64,000 nucleotides of DNA from Aequorivita sublithincola DSM 14238 (GCF_000265385.1 NC_018013.1:2321001-2385000); one strand, 5' to 3'. Shown: positions 24,158 to 33,491, numbered from the stretch's first letter. Numbers and translations are program-made. The notes: generated by a model from the letters alone, not told the origin.

Positions 24158-24961
24158 ATGACTCTCTTCAAAAAAAACCCATTTGGGCATACAATTTTTT
24201 TAAAACTCTGGTTGATTCGGATTGCTGGACTTTTAACCCATAGACGCTTTAAAGGATTTAACGATTTACAAATTCACGGAAGTGAAATCTTAAAAGAACT
24301 TCCTGAAACCAACGTACTCTTTGTTAGCAATCATCAAACCTATTTTGCTGATGTAGCAGCGATGCTTCACGTGTTTAACGCCAGTTTAAGCGGAAGAGAC
24401 GACAGTATCAAAAACGTAGGTTATTTATGGCGGCCTAAACTCAACATCTATTTTGTCGCTGCGAAGGAAACTATGAAATCAGGTTTATTACCAAAAATTT
24501 TGGCTTATGCAGGTTCTATAAGTATAGAACGTACTTGGCGTGAAAAAGGGCAAGAAGTAAACAAACAGGTAAAAATGAGCGACGTTAGTAACATCACCAA
24601 AGCGTTAGATGATGGTTGGGTAATCACTTTTCCACAAGGAACTACAAAGCCTTGGAAACCAATCAGACGAGGAACCGCGCATATCATTAAAAAAAATAGA
24701 CCTATTGTAGTACCTATAGTTATAGACGGTTTTAGAAGATCTTTTGACAAAAAAGGTATCAGAATAAAGAAACGTGGAATCCTTCAAACATTTGATATAA
24801 AGCCCCCTTTAGAGATTGATTACGAAAATGATTCAGTAAATGATATTGTTGAAAAACTGGAATATGCCATTGAGCAGCATCCATCTTTTTTAAAAGTAAT
24901 TCCTTCTAAAGAATTATTAAGCGAAGAGGAGCTTAATAAACAAAGAGAGTGGCGATACTAA
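24158..24961 (+). CDS. 1-acyl-sn-glycerol-3-phosphate acyltransferase family protein
   Basis: A 267-residue PlsC-type acyltransferase. The catalytic NHx4D motif is 'SNHQTYFADVAA' (NHQTYFAD). The acceptor-binding FPxG motif is 'WVITFPQGTTKPWKPIRRGT', and 'GSISIERTW' lies between them. It would transfer an acyl chain to lysophosphatidate or a related lipid at the inner membrane. The exact substrate is not clear. It stands alone, flanked on both sides by ACTGA repeat patches. Confidence 0.92.
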   Translation: MTLFKKNPFGHTIFLKLWLIRIAGLLTHRRFKGFNDLQIHGSEILKELPETNVLFVSNHQTYFADVAAMLHVFNASLSGRDDSIKNVGYLWRPKLNIYFVAAKETMKSGLLPKILAYAGSISIERTWREKGQEVNKQVKMSDVSNITKALDDGWVITFPQGTTKPWKPIRRGTAHIIKKNRPIVVPIVIDGFRRSFDKKGIRIKKRGILQTFDIKPPLEIDYENDSVNDIVEKLEYAIEQHPSFLKVIPSKELLSEEELNKQREWRY

Positions 24962-25000
24962 GTATTCAGTAATCAGTGTTCAGTAAGCAGTGTAAAGTAT
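24962..25000. repeat. CAGT/ATCAGTG patch downstream of the acyltransferase
   Basis: AGTATTCAGTAATCAGTGTT followed by CAGTAAGCAGTGTAAAG starts immediately after the stop codon. Its reverse complement (ACTGAACACTGATTACTGAA) matches the upstream patch in style and partly in sequence. Confidence 0.7.
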
Positions 25001-25091
25001 TTATAAAACACTAGATTGTCAACCAACTCAAACTTTTAGCAATAGTTTTTTTATTAGTGAAAATAAATATAATCTTTCACTGACCACTGAA

Positions 25092-25739
25092 TCAAACTTC
25101 AATCTTCTCCAATTCCTTATAATTTCTATGAAGTCTTTTCATTAGTATTCCATAAACAAGTCTGTAGAAAACTAGGACAAACGCTATCATTAACAACCCG
25201 AATAAAACTTGAATAAGGAAAAACATATTCATAAATTGCTCTTGTGATATATTTGTAATTCCATAATCTTCAGACATATATTTAAACACAATATTTTGGT
25301 TTAAATAGTAATAAATATTCACACCGATTATAATTAAAATTGAAGCGGTAACATTATAAATCACAAAATACTTCACAGTTTTTCTGGCTTGCAGAATATT
25401 CTTCATCAGCTCTTTAATAGAATCTGTAGTAGAAATTTTTCTATAGTTTCTGTAAAAAAGAAATATAAATACTGCAAAAATTGTATAGTTCAAAATGTTG
25501 ATTCCAATTAACACATTATGTAGCCCAATGTCATCCGTAAATTTTGTACTCGATTCTGGTACAAGAAACGCTAATAAGGTCCAAAATAGAATTTCGGCAA
25601 TGCTAATGTAGAAAATCCACTTTACGATAGAAGAAGATTTTTTCAGCAGCATTTTATAGATGTCGTTAAATGACAAATGTGGCAATTCCTGTTCTTGGTT
25701 TTGCCATTGTTTTTTTAATAATTCCAATTCATCCATCAT
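25092..25739 (-). CDS. Membrane protein partner of an ECF sigma factor
   Basis: A 215-residue protein. A cytoplasmic N-terminal segment ('MDELELLKKQWQNQEQELPH') precedes four membrane helices. It is encoded 3 bp downstream of an ECF sigma factor. The N-terminal 'LLKKQWQNQE' head followed by helices is a common form of putative anti-sigma partner in Flavobacteriia. The anti-sigma role is inferred from position, as no zinc-binding anti-sigma motif is present. Confidence 0.75.
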   Translation of the reverse strand: MMDELELLKKQWQNQEQELPHLSFNDIYKMLLKKSSSIVKWIFYISIAEILFWTLLAFLVPESSTKFTDDIGLHNVLIGINILNYTIFAVFIFLFYRNYRKISTTDSIKELMKNILQARKTVKYFVIYNVTASILIIIGVNIYYYLNQNIVFKYMSEDYGITNISQEQFMNMFFLIQVLFGLLMIAFVLVFYRLVYGILMKRLHRNYKELEKIEV

Positions 25740-25742
25740 ATA

Positions 25743-26237
25743 TTACGGATTTAAAATTGTTTTTAATTTTCCTTTTATCCTGTTCATTTTCACTCTTGCA
25801 TTTACTTCCGAAATACCCAATGTATCCGAGATTTCTCTGTAATTTTTATCTTCTAAATAGAGAAACACGAGTGCCTTGTCAATATCATTCAGGTCTTTAA
25901 CAGCACTGTACATCAACTTTAACTGTTTTTCCGTAGTATCGTCATAAGGTTCTGAAGAAATTTTAAAACTCACCCCTTCAAAATCCTGCGTTTTTATGGA
26001 ACGTTTGGATTTTCTATAAAGCGTTATCGCCGTATTCAAAGCCACTCGGTACATCCAGGTGCTAAACTTAGAATCGCCCCGAAATTTAGGATATGCACGC
26101 CAAAGCTGAATGGTTATTTCCTGAAACAGATCGTTGTGAGCGTCACTGTCGTTGGTGTATAACCTACATATTTTATGTACAATGTTTTGGTTTTCCTCCA
26201 ATTCGGTCACAAAACGATGTTCCAGTTCTTTGTTCAA
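25743..26237 (-). CDS. RNA polymerase ECF sigma factor
   Basis: A 164-residue sigma-70 family protein. Region 2 is 'YTNDSDAHNDLFQEITIQLW...FRGDSKFSTWMYRVALNTAI', and region 4 is 'DLNDIDKALVFLYLEDKNYR...ISDTLGISEVNARVKMNRIK'. It directs transcription of an unknown regulon. The next gene downstream encodes a membrane protein that may hold it inactive. The gene is divergent from ndh across 114 bp. Confidence 0.95.
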   Translation of the reverse strand: MNKELEHRFVTELEENQNIVHKICRLYTNDSDAHNDLFQEITIQLWRAYPKFRGDSKFSTWMYRVALNTAITLYRKSKRSIKTQDFEGVSFKISSEPYDDTTEKQLKLMYSAVKDLNDIDKALVFLYLEDKNYREISDTLGISEVNARVKMNRIKGKLKTILNP

Positions 26238-26351
26238 TGGTTTCTTGTTGGCTTTTTTATTAGTGTTCCTAGAGATTGCTTTGTTACAAAAATCCTAAAA
26301 AATAAGGTAACTAAATTAACAAATCGTACTTTTATATCTTAAACAAAAACG

Positions 26352-27623
26352 ATGAATATTCCTGAAACAGGCGTACCGCGAATAGTAGTTATAGGGGGCG
26401 GATTTGCTGGTATTTCCTTTATAAAACAGCTTCGAAATGAAAAGGTACAAATTGTACTTTTTGATAGACATAATTATCACACTTTTCAGCCTTTATTATA
26501 TCAAGTTTCCACCGCTGGGCTGGAACCGGATTCCATAGCATATCCACTTCGGAAAGTTTTCAGAAAAAACAAAGATTTTCACTTTAGAATGGCTGAAGTT
26601 GAAAATATAAATACTGAAAACAATTCAATTGCAACTTCCATAGGAAATCTACGATATGATTATTTAGTGCTCGCTACAGGAACGCGCACCAATTTCTTCG
26701 GAAATGAAAGTATTGCTAAAAACAGTATGCCAATGAAAACCGTGCCTCAAGCCTTAAACATCAGAAGTTTAATGCTTCAGAATATTGAAATGGCAGATAT
26801 TACTACAGATGAAGTAGAACGAAAACGCCTTCTCAATTTCGTAATCGCAGGCGCAGGACCAACAGGAGTAGAGCTTGCTGGAGCGTTAGCTGAATTTAGA
26901 AAAGGAATTCTCGAAAATGATTACCCAGAATTAGACGAAGACGAAATGAACGTTCATCTAATAGAAGGCCAGAATAGAGTTTTGCCACCAATGAGTGAAG
27001 CAGTTTCAAAAAAAGCCCAAAAGTATCTTGAAAAACTGGGTGTTCAGCTTCATTTGGAAACTCTTATCAGCGATTTTGACGGAAAAACGGTAACCACAAA
27101 AGATGGTAAAAAGTTTGAAACAGCCACATTTATTTGGGCCGCTGGAGTTACAGGCGCACTAGTTAAAGGAATAGATGGCGAAGCGCTTGTTGAAAAAGCA
27201 AACAGATATAAAGTTGATGAATTCAACAAAATAGTAAGTTTTAATAATATCTATGCATTGGGCGATATTGCTTTGATGGAAACCAAAGAATATCCCAAAG
27301 GACATCCACAAGTAGCGCAACCAGCAATTCAACAAGGAAAAAACTTAGGAAAAAACTTTAAAAAAATGCTGAAAGGCGAAAAGTTAGAACCCTTTAAATA
27401 TTTTGACAAAGGCACAATGGCAACCGTAGGAAGAAACAAAGCCGTGGTTGATATTGGCAAAATGCACTTTGGCGGTGCCATCGCTTGGTTTTTATGGATG
27501 TTTGTTCACCTATGGTTTTTGGTGGGTTTTAGAAATAGAGTAGTTACGTTTTTTAATTGGACCTATAGTTATATCAACTATGATCGCGCTGCACGGTTGA
27601 TTATTAGGCCGTTTAAAAAATAA
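26352..27623 (+). CDS. ndh: Type II NADH:quinone oxidoreductase (NDH-2)
   Basis: A 423-residue flavoprotein that oxidises NADH and reduces quinone without proton pumping. The FAD motif is 'RIVVIGGGFAGISFIKQL', the NADH motif 'FVIAGAGPTGVELAGALAEF', and a conserved block 'YALGDIALMETKEYPKGHPQ' precedes 'VAQPAIQQGKNLGKN'. The C-terminal 50 residues are hydrophobic and aromatic ('WFLWMFVHLWFLVGFRNRVV') and should anchor the enzyme to the membrane. Its stop codon directly abuts the stop codon of the converging gene. Confidence 0.95.
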   Translation: MNIPETGVPRIVVIGGGFAGISFIKQLRNEKVQIVLFDRHNYHTFQPLLYQVSTAGLEPDSIAYPLRKVFRKNKDFHFRMAEVENINTENNSIATSIGNLRYDYLVLATGTRTNFFGNESIAKNSMPMKTVPQALNIRSLMLQNIEMADITTDEVERKRLLNFVIAGAGPTGVELAGALAEFRKGILENDYPELDEDEMNVHLIEGQNRVLPPMSEAVSKKAQKYLEKLGVQLHLETLISDFDGKTVTTKDGKKFETATFIWAAGVTGALVKGIDGEALVEKANRYKVDEFNKIVSFNNIYALGDIALMETKEYPKGHPQVAQPAIQQGKNLGKNFKKMLKGEKLEPFKYFDKGTMATVGRNKAVVDIGKMHFGGAIAWFLWMFVHLWFLVGFRNRVVTFFNWTYSYINYDRAARLIIRPFKK

Positions 27624-27953
27624 TTATTGCACTTTTACAGGAATAGGACCTCCGTTTGAAACCCAACCGCCACCAATTTCTTCAAGATTCACGTCTAATT
27701 TGTCTGAAGTTTCAATTTTTTTGAGATTTACTTTTACTTCATCATAAGTATCAACACTTTTCAAGTTTACGTTTAGTTCGTCGGAAGTATTGATATCCAC
27801 CAAACGGACGTCCATTACTTCGTTTATTGGTTTTGTTTCAACTTTCTCTGAGGCATAAGCTGAAGGGAAAACATCAAAATCCTTCACCACGTTAATGGTT
27901 AAGCAAATAGCGATAATTGTTAAGATTGTTTTTGTGTAGTTGTCAGTTTTCAT
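27624..27953 (-). CDS. Hypothetical exported protein with 13-residue repeats
   Basis: A 109-residue protein with one N-terminal hydrophobic segment ('TILTIIAICLTINVVKDF') that acts as signal or anchor. The middle contains a 13-residue repeat: VRLVDINTSDELN, VNLKSVDTYDEVK, VNLKKIETSDKLD and a partial VNLEEIG. The alternating pattern suggests beta strands, perhaps a small solenoid. Similar proteins appear in Flavobacteriia without known function. It converges on ndh with no intervening base, and no terminator lies between them. Confidence 0.75.
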   Translation of the reverse strand: MKTDNYTKTILTIIAICLTINVVKDFDVFPSAYASEKVETKPINEVMDVRLVDINTSDELNVNLKSVDTYDEVKVNLKKIETSDKLDVNLEEIGGGWVSNGGPIPVKVQ

Positions 27954-28257
27954 AATAATTAATTTTTAAGTTTATTAGTTATAGTGGCTAGAATATTTTT
28001 TACTGATTGCAGCCTCCAGATAATTAAATTCCGGTATATCAGGAGTTTTCTCCCGAAGATACAATTTTTTCATTTTTTGTTTTAGAAAAAAAGTAGGATA
28101 GAATTTTCGCAAAAGGTTTTAATAATAAGGTTTCATAGGTTTTTACTTTTCAAAAACGTCTAGTGAAATGATATTATTTATTGAAAAATAAAATATATTT
28201 GTTGTTTATCAATGAATATTTATCTACATTCGTGATGTAATTATAAATCTATAAAAA
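27954..28257. other. Intergenic region between the repeat protein and DUF2975 genes
   Basis: This AT-rich region of about 300 bp has no ORF of note. It must hold the promoters of both divergent transcripts. The only good promoter-like pair I find is near its right end (28202-28232). Confidence 0.5.
28202..28232 (+). promoter_or_regulatory. Candidate promoter of the DUF2975-XRE operon
   Basis: TTG at 28202-28204 and TACATTCG at 28225-28232 are separated by 20 bp, close to the Bacteroidota TTG-N19/21-TAnnTTTG consensus. The ATG is 25 bp further. A second TAnnTTTG-like word (TATATTTG) lies at 28194-28201. Confidence 0.4.
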
Positions 28258-28781
28258 TGAAAACAAATGTTATAATGAAAATAATGAATATTGTATTCTG
28301 GATAGTATTTATTGGATTGTGTATAAAAACTGGAACGTTGATAGTTTCCTTTTTTATGAGTGTATTTGCTGGCCCAGAGGCTTCTGAACCGCTTTATTTG
28401 GGAGTTGATTTTTTTGATTATGAAAATATTGATTTAAATCATTACATAAATCTTCTTAGCTTTTTAACAGTGTTGACGGGAATGAAAGCCTATATCGCCT
28501 ATCTCGTAGTTAAGCTTTTTATGAAATTCGATCTTAATTATCCCTTCAATGAAAACGCTGCAAAGCTGATTTCTAAAATCGCTTATTTCGCATTAAGCAT
28601 TGGTATTGTTGCCTTAATCGCCAATCAATACACCGAAAGAATGCTAAAAAGAGGCGCTGAAATTTCCCAGATTGATTGGGGCGCAGAGGAATTTCTGTTT
28701 TTTGCGGGTATTATTTATATTCTAGCTTTAGTTTTTAAAAGAGGTGTAGAAATTCAATCCGAAAATGACTTAACAATATAA
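28258..28781 (+). CDS. DUF2975 domain-containing membrane protein
   Basis: A 174-residue protein with four membrane helices in the DUF2975 pattern: 'IMNIVFWIVFIGLCIKTGTL', 'FLTVLTGMKAYIAYLVVKLF', then 'PFNENAAKLISKIAYFALSI'. It is followed 2 bp later by a small XRE regulator, a very common pair that suggests a membrane protein controlling, or controlled by, the regulator. The function is unknown. Confidence 0.88.
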
Positions 28782-28783
28782 TT

Positions 28784-28987
28784 ATGCCAATAATTGTAAA
28801 CTTAGACGTAGTGATGGCGCAGAGAAAGATGTCATTAAACGAACTTTCTGAAAAAGTGGGCTTAACACTCTCTAATCTATCTATTTTGAAAACAGGAAAA
28901 GCGAAAGCGATGCGTTTTAGCACTCTTGAAGCGATCTGTAAGGCATTGGAATGTCAACCAGGAGATATTTTAGAATTTGTTGAATAA
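28784..28987 (+). CDS. Small XRE-family (YozG-like) transcriptional regulator
   Basis: A 67-residue helix-turn-helix protein: 'MPIIVNLDVVMAQRKMSLNE', 'LSEKVGLTLSNLSILKTGKA', and 'LEAICKALECQPGDILEFVE'. It is essentially a bare Cro/C1-type DNA-binding domain. Coupled to DUF2975, it probably regulates its own operon. Confidence 0.93.
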   Translation: MPIIVNLDVVMAQRKMSLNELSEKVGLTLSNLSILKTGKAKAMRFSTLEAICKALECQPGDILEFVE

Positions 28988-29017
28988 TATTACAATTCGG
29001 AACTGAATTATAACATC

Positions 29018-29049
29018 TCAGCTTATTTTTTTCTGAAAAGATAAGCTGA
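29018..29049. terminator. Stem-loop after the XRE gene
   Basis: TCAGCTTAT (29018-29026) pairs with ATAAGCTGA (29041-29049), and T/A pairs extend the stem around a six-base loop. The T-tract after it on the plus strand is poor, so termination is plausible but unsure. It lies 40 bp before the TonB receptor ATG. Confidence 0.45.
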
Positions 29050-29088
29050 TATTTCATCTTTGACCTGAAAATTAAAATCAGCCAACTC

Positions 29089-31242
29089 ATGAAAATTTCA
29101 GTCATTACTTTTTTAATCGCTCTTTTTCCTTCTTTCATTTTTGCTCAAACTATTGTTTCAGGGACAGTTACTGACAATAAAGGAATGCCCATACCTGGCG
29201 CAAACGTATATATTGAGGGCGCTTATGATGGAGCATCAACAGACGACAACGGAAAATTTTCATTCGAAACTTCGGAGACAGGCACCCAAACCTTGACTAT
29301 TTCGTATGTTTCCTTTGAACCTTTCAAAATGATTGATGAGGTTTCAAAAATGAAAGACTTGAAAATCGTACTTCGCGACGACGTTAATTCATTGGATACC
29401 GTAACTATTTCCGCAGGTTCGTTTTCCGCGGGAGACAATAGTAAAATCTCAGTTTTAAAGCCTTTAGACATTGTTACAACTGCCAGTGCCTTGGGTGATT
29501 TTGTTGGCGCGCTGCAAACACTCCCAGGAACAACAACCGTTGATGAAGATGGTCGTCTCTTTGTTCGTGGTGGCGATGCAAGCGAAACCCAAATTTTTAT
29601 CGATGGTATTCGTGTTTTTACGCCTTATAGCCCAACAACAGATAATATTCCAACACGTGGAAGGTACAGCCCGTTTCTTTTTGACGGTATCACGTTTTCC
29701 ACCGGCGGTTATTCTGCGGAATATGGACAAGCGCTTTCTTCAGTTTTACTTCTGAATACAATAGACGAACCAGACCAAGAAAAAACAGACATTTCAATTA
29801 TGACCGTTGGTGCCGGCTTAGGTCATACCGAAAAGTGGGAAAAAAGCTCGTTGAGTTTGAATGCTTCCTACATAAATCTGGCGCCATACATCGCAATTCT
29901 CCCAGATAGAAACGATTGGCATAAGCCTTTTGAAACGGCTTCTGGCGAAGCTGTTTTTCGTCAAAGAATAGGGGATGGACTATTGAAAATTTACGGAGCT
30001 TTTGATACTTCAAGCTTTTCACTTACGCAGGAAGACATCAATCAACCGGAAGGTGTACGTTTTAAACTGAACAATCAAAATTTTTATACAAACGCGAGTT
30101 ACAGTGAAATGCTTAATGACGATTGGACCATTTTCGCTGGTGGAAGTTATACCTATGGAAACACAAAGGTTGGCATTGATGAAGCAGATATTAATGATGT
30201 GGAAAATTCAGCTCACTTCAAAGTGAAATTGAAAAAACGCTTCAGCAACCGCTTTAAGTTGAATTTTGGCGCAGAACAATTTGTGACCGACTTCAACGAA
30301 AATTACAGCGAACCCAATTTTGGGGCGAAGCTTGGTTTCAACAATAATATTTCTGTAGCTTTTACGGAAGCAGATATTATTTTTTCGAGAAAACTAGCTT
30401 TAAAGCTTGGCGTTCGTGGAGAATACAGTGAATTGTTCAAAGAATTTACCGTTTCTCCTAGAGCTTCCTTCGCCTTTAAAACTGGAAAAAGTAGTCAGCT
30501 TTCTTTGGCTTATGGCGATTTTTTTCAGCAACCAGAAAATGAGGTTTTAAAATTCACAAATAATCTAGAAGCGCAGCACACGCAACATTACATTATGAAC
30601 TATCAATATTCCGCAAACAACAGGATATTTCGTGCGGAAGCCTACAGAAAACAATACAGCAATCTCGTAACCTTTAATGAAACAATGCCTGACGTAAATA
30701 GCACATTTGCAAATAACGGCGATGGTTACGCTCAAGGTTTAGATATTTTTTGGCGCGATAATGAAAGTATTAAAAACGTGGATTATTGGGTGAGCTATTC
30801 CTATTTGGATACGCAACGGAAGTATAAAAACTTTCCAATTGAAGCGACGCCAAACTTTGCGAACACTCACAACATTTCGGTAGTAGGAAAATATTGGATA
30901 GAAGATTGGAAAAGCCAAGTTGGTTTTAGTTACCAATATGGGAGCGGTCGCACATACACAGATTTAAATAAACCAGGTTTTCTTCAGAGTAAAACAAAAA
31001 GCTATAATGGCGTTAGTTTAAACTTGGCGTATTTAATATCACAACAAAAAATTCTGTATTTTTCAATAAATAATGCCTTCGCTTTTAAAAATGTGAATGG
31101 TTATCAATACGCTAACACGCCAGATGCAAACGGTAATTTTGCTAGACGAGAACTTCGCCCAGCAGCAGACCAGTTCTTTTTTGTAGGTTTCTTTTGGACA
31201 ATTAGTACGGACGGTAAGGACAATCAGTTGGATAATTTGTAA
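29089..31242 (+). CDS. TonB-dependent outer-membrane receptor
   Basis: A 717-residue outer-membrane protein. The signal peptide (MKISVITFLIALFPSFIFAQ) is followed by a carboxypeptidase-like regulatory domain ('VSGTVTDNKGMPIPGANVYI'). The plug domain reads 'LGDFVGALQTLPGTTTVDED...FVRGGDASETQIFIDGIRVF'. The remainder is a beta barrel. It energises uptake of an unknown substrate through TonB. No SusD-like partner is nearby. The following TPR protein may be cotranscribed, but 190 bp separate them. Confidence 0.93.
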   Translation: MKISVITFLIALFPSFIFAQTIVSGTVTDNKGMPIPGANVYIEGAYDGASTDDNGKFSFETSETGTQTLTISYVSFEPFKMIDEVSKMKDLKIVLRDDVNSLDTVTISAGSFSAGDNSKISVLKPLDIVTTASALGDFVGALQTLPGTTTVDEDGRLFVRGGDASETQIFIDGIRVFTPYSPTTDNIPTRGRYSPFLFDGITFSTGGYSAEYGQALSSVLLLNTIDEPDQEKTDISIMTVGAGLGHTEKWEKSSLSLNASYINLAPYIAILPDRNDWHKPFETASGEAVFRQRIGDGLLKIYGAFDTSSFSLTQEDINQPEGVRFKLNNQNFYTNASYSEMLNDDWTIFAGGSYTYGNTKVGIDEADINDVENSAHFKVKLKKRFSNRFKLNFGAEQFVTDFNENYSEPNFGAKLGFNNNISVAFTEADIIFSRKLALKLGVRGEYSELFKEFTVSPRASFAFKTGKSSQLSLAYGDFFQQPENEVLKFTNNLEAQHTQHYIMNYQYSANNRIFRAEAYRKQYSNLVTFNETMPDVNSTFANNGDGYAQGLDIFWRDNESIKNVDYWVSYSYLDTQRKYKNFPIEATPNFANTHNISVVGKYWIEDWKSQVGFSYQYGSGRTYTDLNKPGFLQSKTKSYNGVSLNLAYLISQQKILYFSINNAFAFKNVNGYQYANTPDANGNFARRELRPAADQFFFVGFFWTISTDGKDNQLDNL

Positions 31243-31386
31243 AGTTTTGGATGACTGATGACAGAAGACGGAAGTTTCAAACTTTGTCAAAGTTGGAACG
31301 AAACCACAATTCAGCTTCAATATTCGACAATTGGGTTGATAGATTTTTTCAGAAGAAATATTTTGAAGCAAATTTGAATTATAATT

Positions 31387-31428
31387 TAACGACAACAATT
31401 AACAAATAACAATTAACACTTAACTTTA
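31387..31428. repeat. ACAACAATTAAC low-complexity patch
   Basis: ACGACAACAATTAACAAATA followed by ACAATTAACACTTAACT lies just before the TPR-protein ATG. It repeats the word ACAATTAAC and resembles other patches at gene borders in this window. Confidence 0.5.
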
Positions 31429-31433
31429 AAACC

Positions 31434-32096
31434 ATGCAAACCGTATTCACTTATCTCACAATTTTCTTTACCGCTTTGGTACTGCAAGCTCAATCTGACA
31501 CTGCCGAGACAAAAACAGATGCCGCATCCACAAAATACCAACAAGGTATGAAAAAAGCCTTCTCACTCTGGCAAGAAAACAAATCTTGGGAAGCCGCAAA
31601 TGTTTTTGAAAGAATTGCTACGGCAGAATCAGACAATTGGTTGCCGCCATATTATGTGGCACAAATAAATGTGATTAACAGTTTTTCTGAAAAGGATAAA
31701 ACCAAGCTTACGGCACAATTGGGAAAGGCGCAAGATTTTATAAATGATGCCACGGCTATTTCCAAAGAAAACCCAGATTTGCTGGTTTTACAAGCACAAT
31801 TGTACACTGCTTGGATTGTTTTTGACGGACAACAATACGGAATGACCTATTCCGCAAAAGCTTCAGAGCTATACAACAAAGCGCTGGCACTGGCTCCAAA
31901 CAATCCACGGATGATTTTGGCTAAAGCAGAATGGGACATAGGCGGCGCACAATATTTTGGACAATCCATAGAGCCTTATTGCAAGGATATTCAACGAGCC
32001 ATCGATCTTTTTGCTACTTTTAAACCAGAAGGAGAATTTTATCCAAGTTATGGTGAAGAGCGAGCCAAACAAGTTCAAGCGGAAAGCTGTAAATAA
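31434..32096 (+). CDS. Secreted TPR-like protein
   Basis: A 220-residue protein with a signal peptide (MQTVFTYLTIFFTALVLQAQ). The rest is helical with TPR-like spacing ('GMKKAFSLWQENKSWEAANV', 'ASELYNKALALAPNNPRMIL'). The location is periplasmic or outer-membrane associated. The partner is unknown. The gene lies between the TonB receptor and the LytS-type kinase on one strand. Confidence 0.8.
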   Translation: MQTVFTYLTIFFTALVLQAQSDTAETKTDAASTKYQQGMKKAFSLWQENKSWEAANVFERIATAESDNWLPPYYVAQINVINSFSEKDKTKLTAQLGKAQDFINDATAISKENPDLLVLQAQLYTAWIVFDGQQYGMTYSAKASELYNKALALAPNNPRMILAKAEWDIGGAQYFGQSIEPYCKDIQRAIDLFATFKPEGEFYPSYGEERAKQVQAESCK

Positions 32097-32102
32097 AAAT
32101 TT

Positions 32103-32146
32103 TTGCCACGAATTCACGAATGATTGTGTAAAAATATTCGTGGCAA
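32103..32146. repeat. TTGCCACGAAT inverted repeat
   Basis: TTGCCACGAAT (32103-32113) and ATTCGTGGCAA (32136-32146) form an 11-bp stem around a 22-nt loop that repeats CACGAAT once. No U tract follows, so it is not a classic terminator. It lies in the short spacer before the kinase gene. Confidence 0.7.
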
Positions 32147-32159
32147 CACCATTAAAATT

Positions 32160-33491
32160 ATGAAGCACCTTTTAAAAGACCTCGGAAAAGCACTATTCGT
32201 AGGTTCATTGGTTTTTATCATTATAGGAATCATTGAATATATGAACGGCCACACTTACAATAGTGGCAGGGATTTGCTTGTAGGTTTTTTGTATAATCAG
32301 ATGTATTCTGTGGTTCTTTATATTGTGAATGCCCAATATTTTGGTTTTTTGCTGAAACAATTTCCTAATTCCGTATTTAAAATAAAGAATCTTTTTAAGG
32401 GCCTTTTAGGCGGTGTGACCATTACACTTTTAAGCATCTTTTTATTGCGAATTTTTACAGAAGTAGTGATTGATGGAAGAAGTATTTCAGAATTTATGGC
32501 TTCGGAACGCATTGAGAATTACTACATAGCCTTTGTAATATCTGTTGTGGTAACATCAATTTTTTATGTTGCCTATTATTACCGAAACAAGCAGCAAAAC
32601 ATTGTTACCGAACAAAAAATAATTGCAGGAACGGCTTCCGCAAAGTTTGATGCGCTTAAAAATCAGCTCGATCCACACTTTCTTTTTAATAGTTTGAATG
32701 TTCTTACCAGTTTAATTGAAGAAAACCCTGAAGCCGCAACACGTTTCACTACAACGCTTTCAAAAGTGTATCGATATGTTTTGGAGCAGAAAAGCAAGGA
32801 ATTGGTGACCTTGGAAGAAGAACTGAAATTCGCCGAACTTTATATGTCTTTATTGACTGTACGTTTTGAGGATAGTATAGTTTATACTCCGCCTTCGCAG
32901 TTAACAGATCCGCAGGCTAAAGTCGTGCCTTTGTCGCTTCAACTTTTGCTCGAAAACGCTGTTAAGCACAATCAAGTAATGCCTTCAAAAAAACTTTACA
33001 TTACTATTTCCGAAGAAAATGGAAGTTTGGTTGTAACCAATAATATGCAACCAAAACAGGTTTTAAAAGAAAGCACAGGAATTGGCTTGCGAAACATTCG
33101 AGATAGATATGCTCTTTTAACGAAGCGTTCAGTAATCATTCAAGAAAACCGAAAGGAGTTTAGTGTTGCAATTCCTATTTTAAGCGAAAATATTAAGTTT
33201 ATGAACACTTCAGATACATTTATTTCAGAAAAAAAATACAAGTTAGCCAAAAAACGGGTTGAAAAATTGAAAGGTTTTTATATACACTTTGGTATTTACC
33301 TTATCTGTATTCCAGGGTTTATCTATCTCAATTTCCTTTCGGAAGCAGGATTTCCGTGGGCCATTTTCCCTATTGTGGGTTGGGGAATCGGCATTACAAA
33401 TCACGCTTCTGAAACGTTTAATTACAATCCATTCTTCGGAAAAAACTGGGAAGAGCGCAAAATCCGTGAGCTTATGGATAAAGATGAATAA
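32160..33491 (+). CDS. LytS/YehU-type sensor histidine kinase with C-terminal 2TM domain
   Basis: A protein of about 443 residues. Four membrane helices occupy residues 1-140. A HisKA_7TM-like His_kinase domain follows with the phosphoacceptor in 'NQLDPHFLFNSLNVLTSLIE' and an ATPase domain ('VPLSLQLLLENAVKHNQ', 'GIGLRNIRDRYALL'). A C-terminal 2TM domain of about 85 residues ('YKLAKKRVEKLKGFYIHFGI...NWEERKIRELM') is unusual on a kinase. The start at 32160 is preferred to 32124. Such kinases normally pair with a LytTR response regulator, but none is encoded next to it. Confidence 0.9.
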   Translation: MKHLLKDLGKALFVGSLVFIIIGIIEYMNGHTYNSGRDLLVGFLYNQMYSVVLYIVNAQYFGFLLKQFPNSVFKIKNLFKGLLGGVTITLLSIFLLRIFTEVVIDGRSISEFMASERIENYYIAFVISVVVTSIFYVAYYYRNKQQNIVTEQKIIAGTASAKFDALKNQLDPHFLFNSLNVLTSLIEENPEAATRFTTTLSKVYRYVLEQKSKELVTLEEELKFAELYMSLLTVRFEDSIVYTPPSQLTDPQAKVVPLSLQLLLENAVKHNQVMPSKKLYITISEENGSLVVTNNMQPKQVLKESTGIGLRNIRDRYALLTKRSVIIQENRKEFSVAIPILSENIKFMNTSDTFISEKKYKLAKKRVEKLKGFYIHFGIYLICIPGFIYLNFLSEAGFPWAIFPIVGWGIGITNHASETFNYNPFFGKNWEERKIRELMDKDE

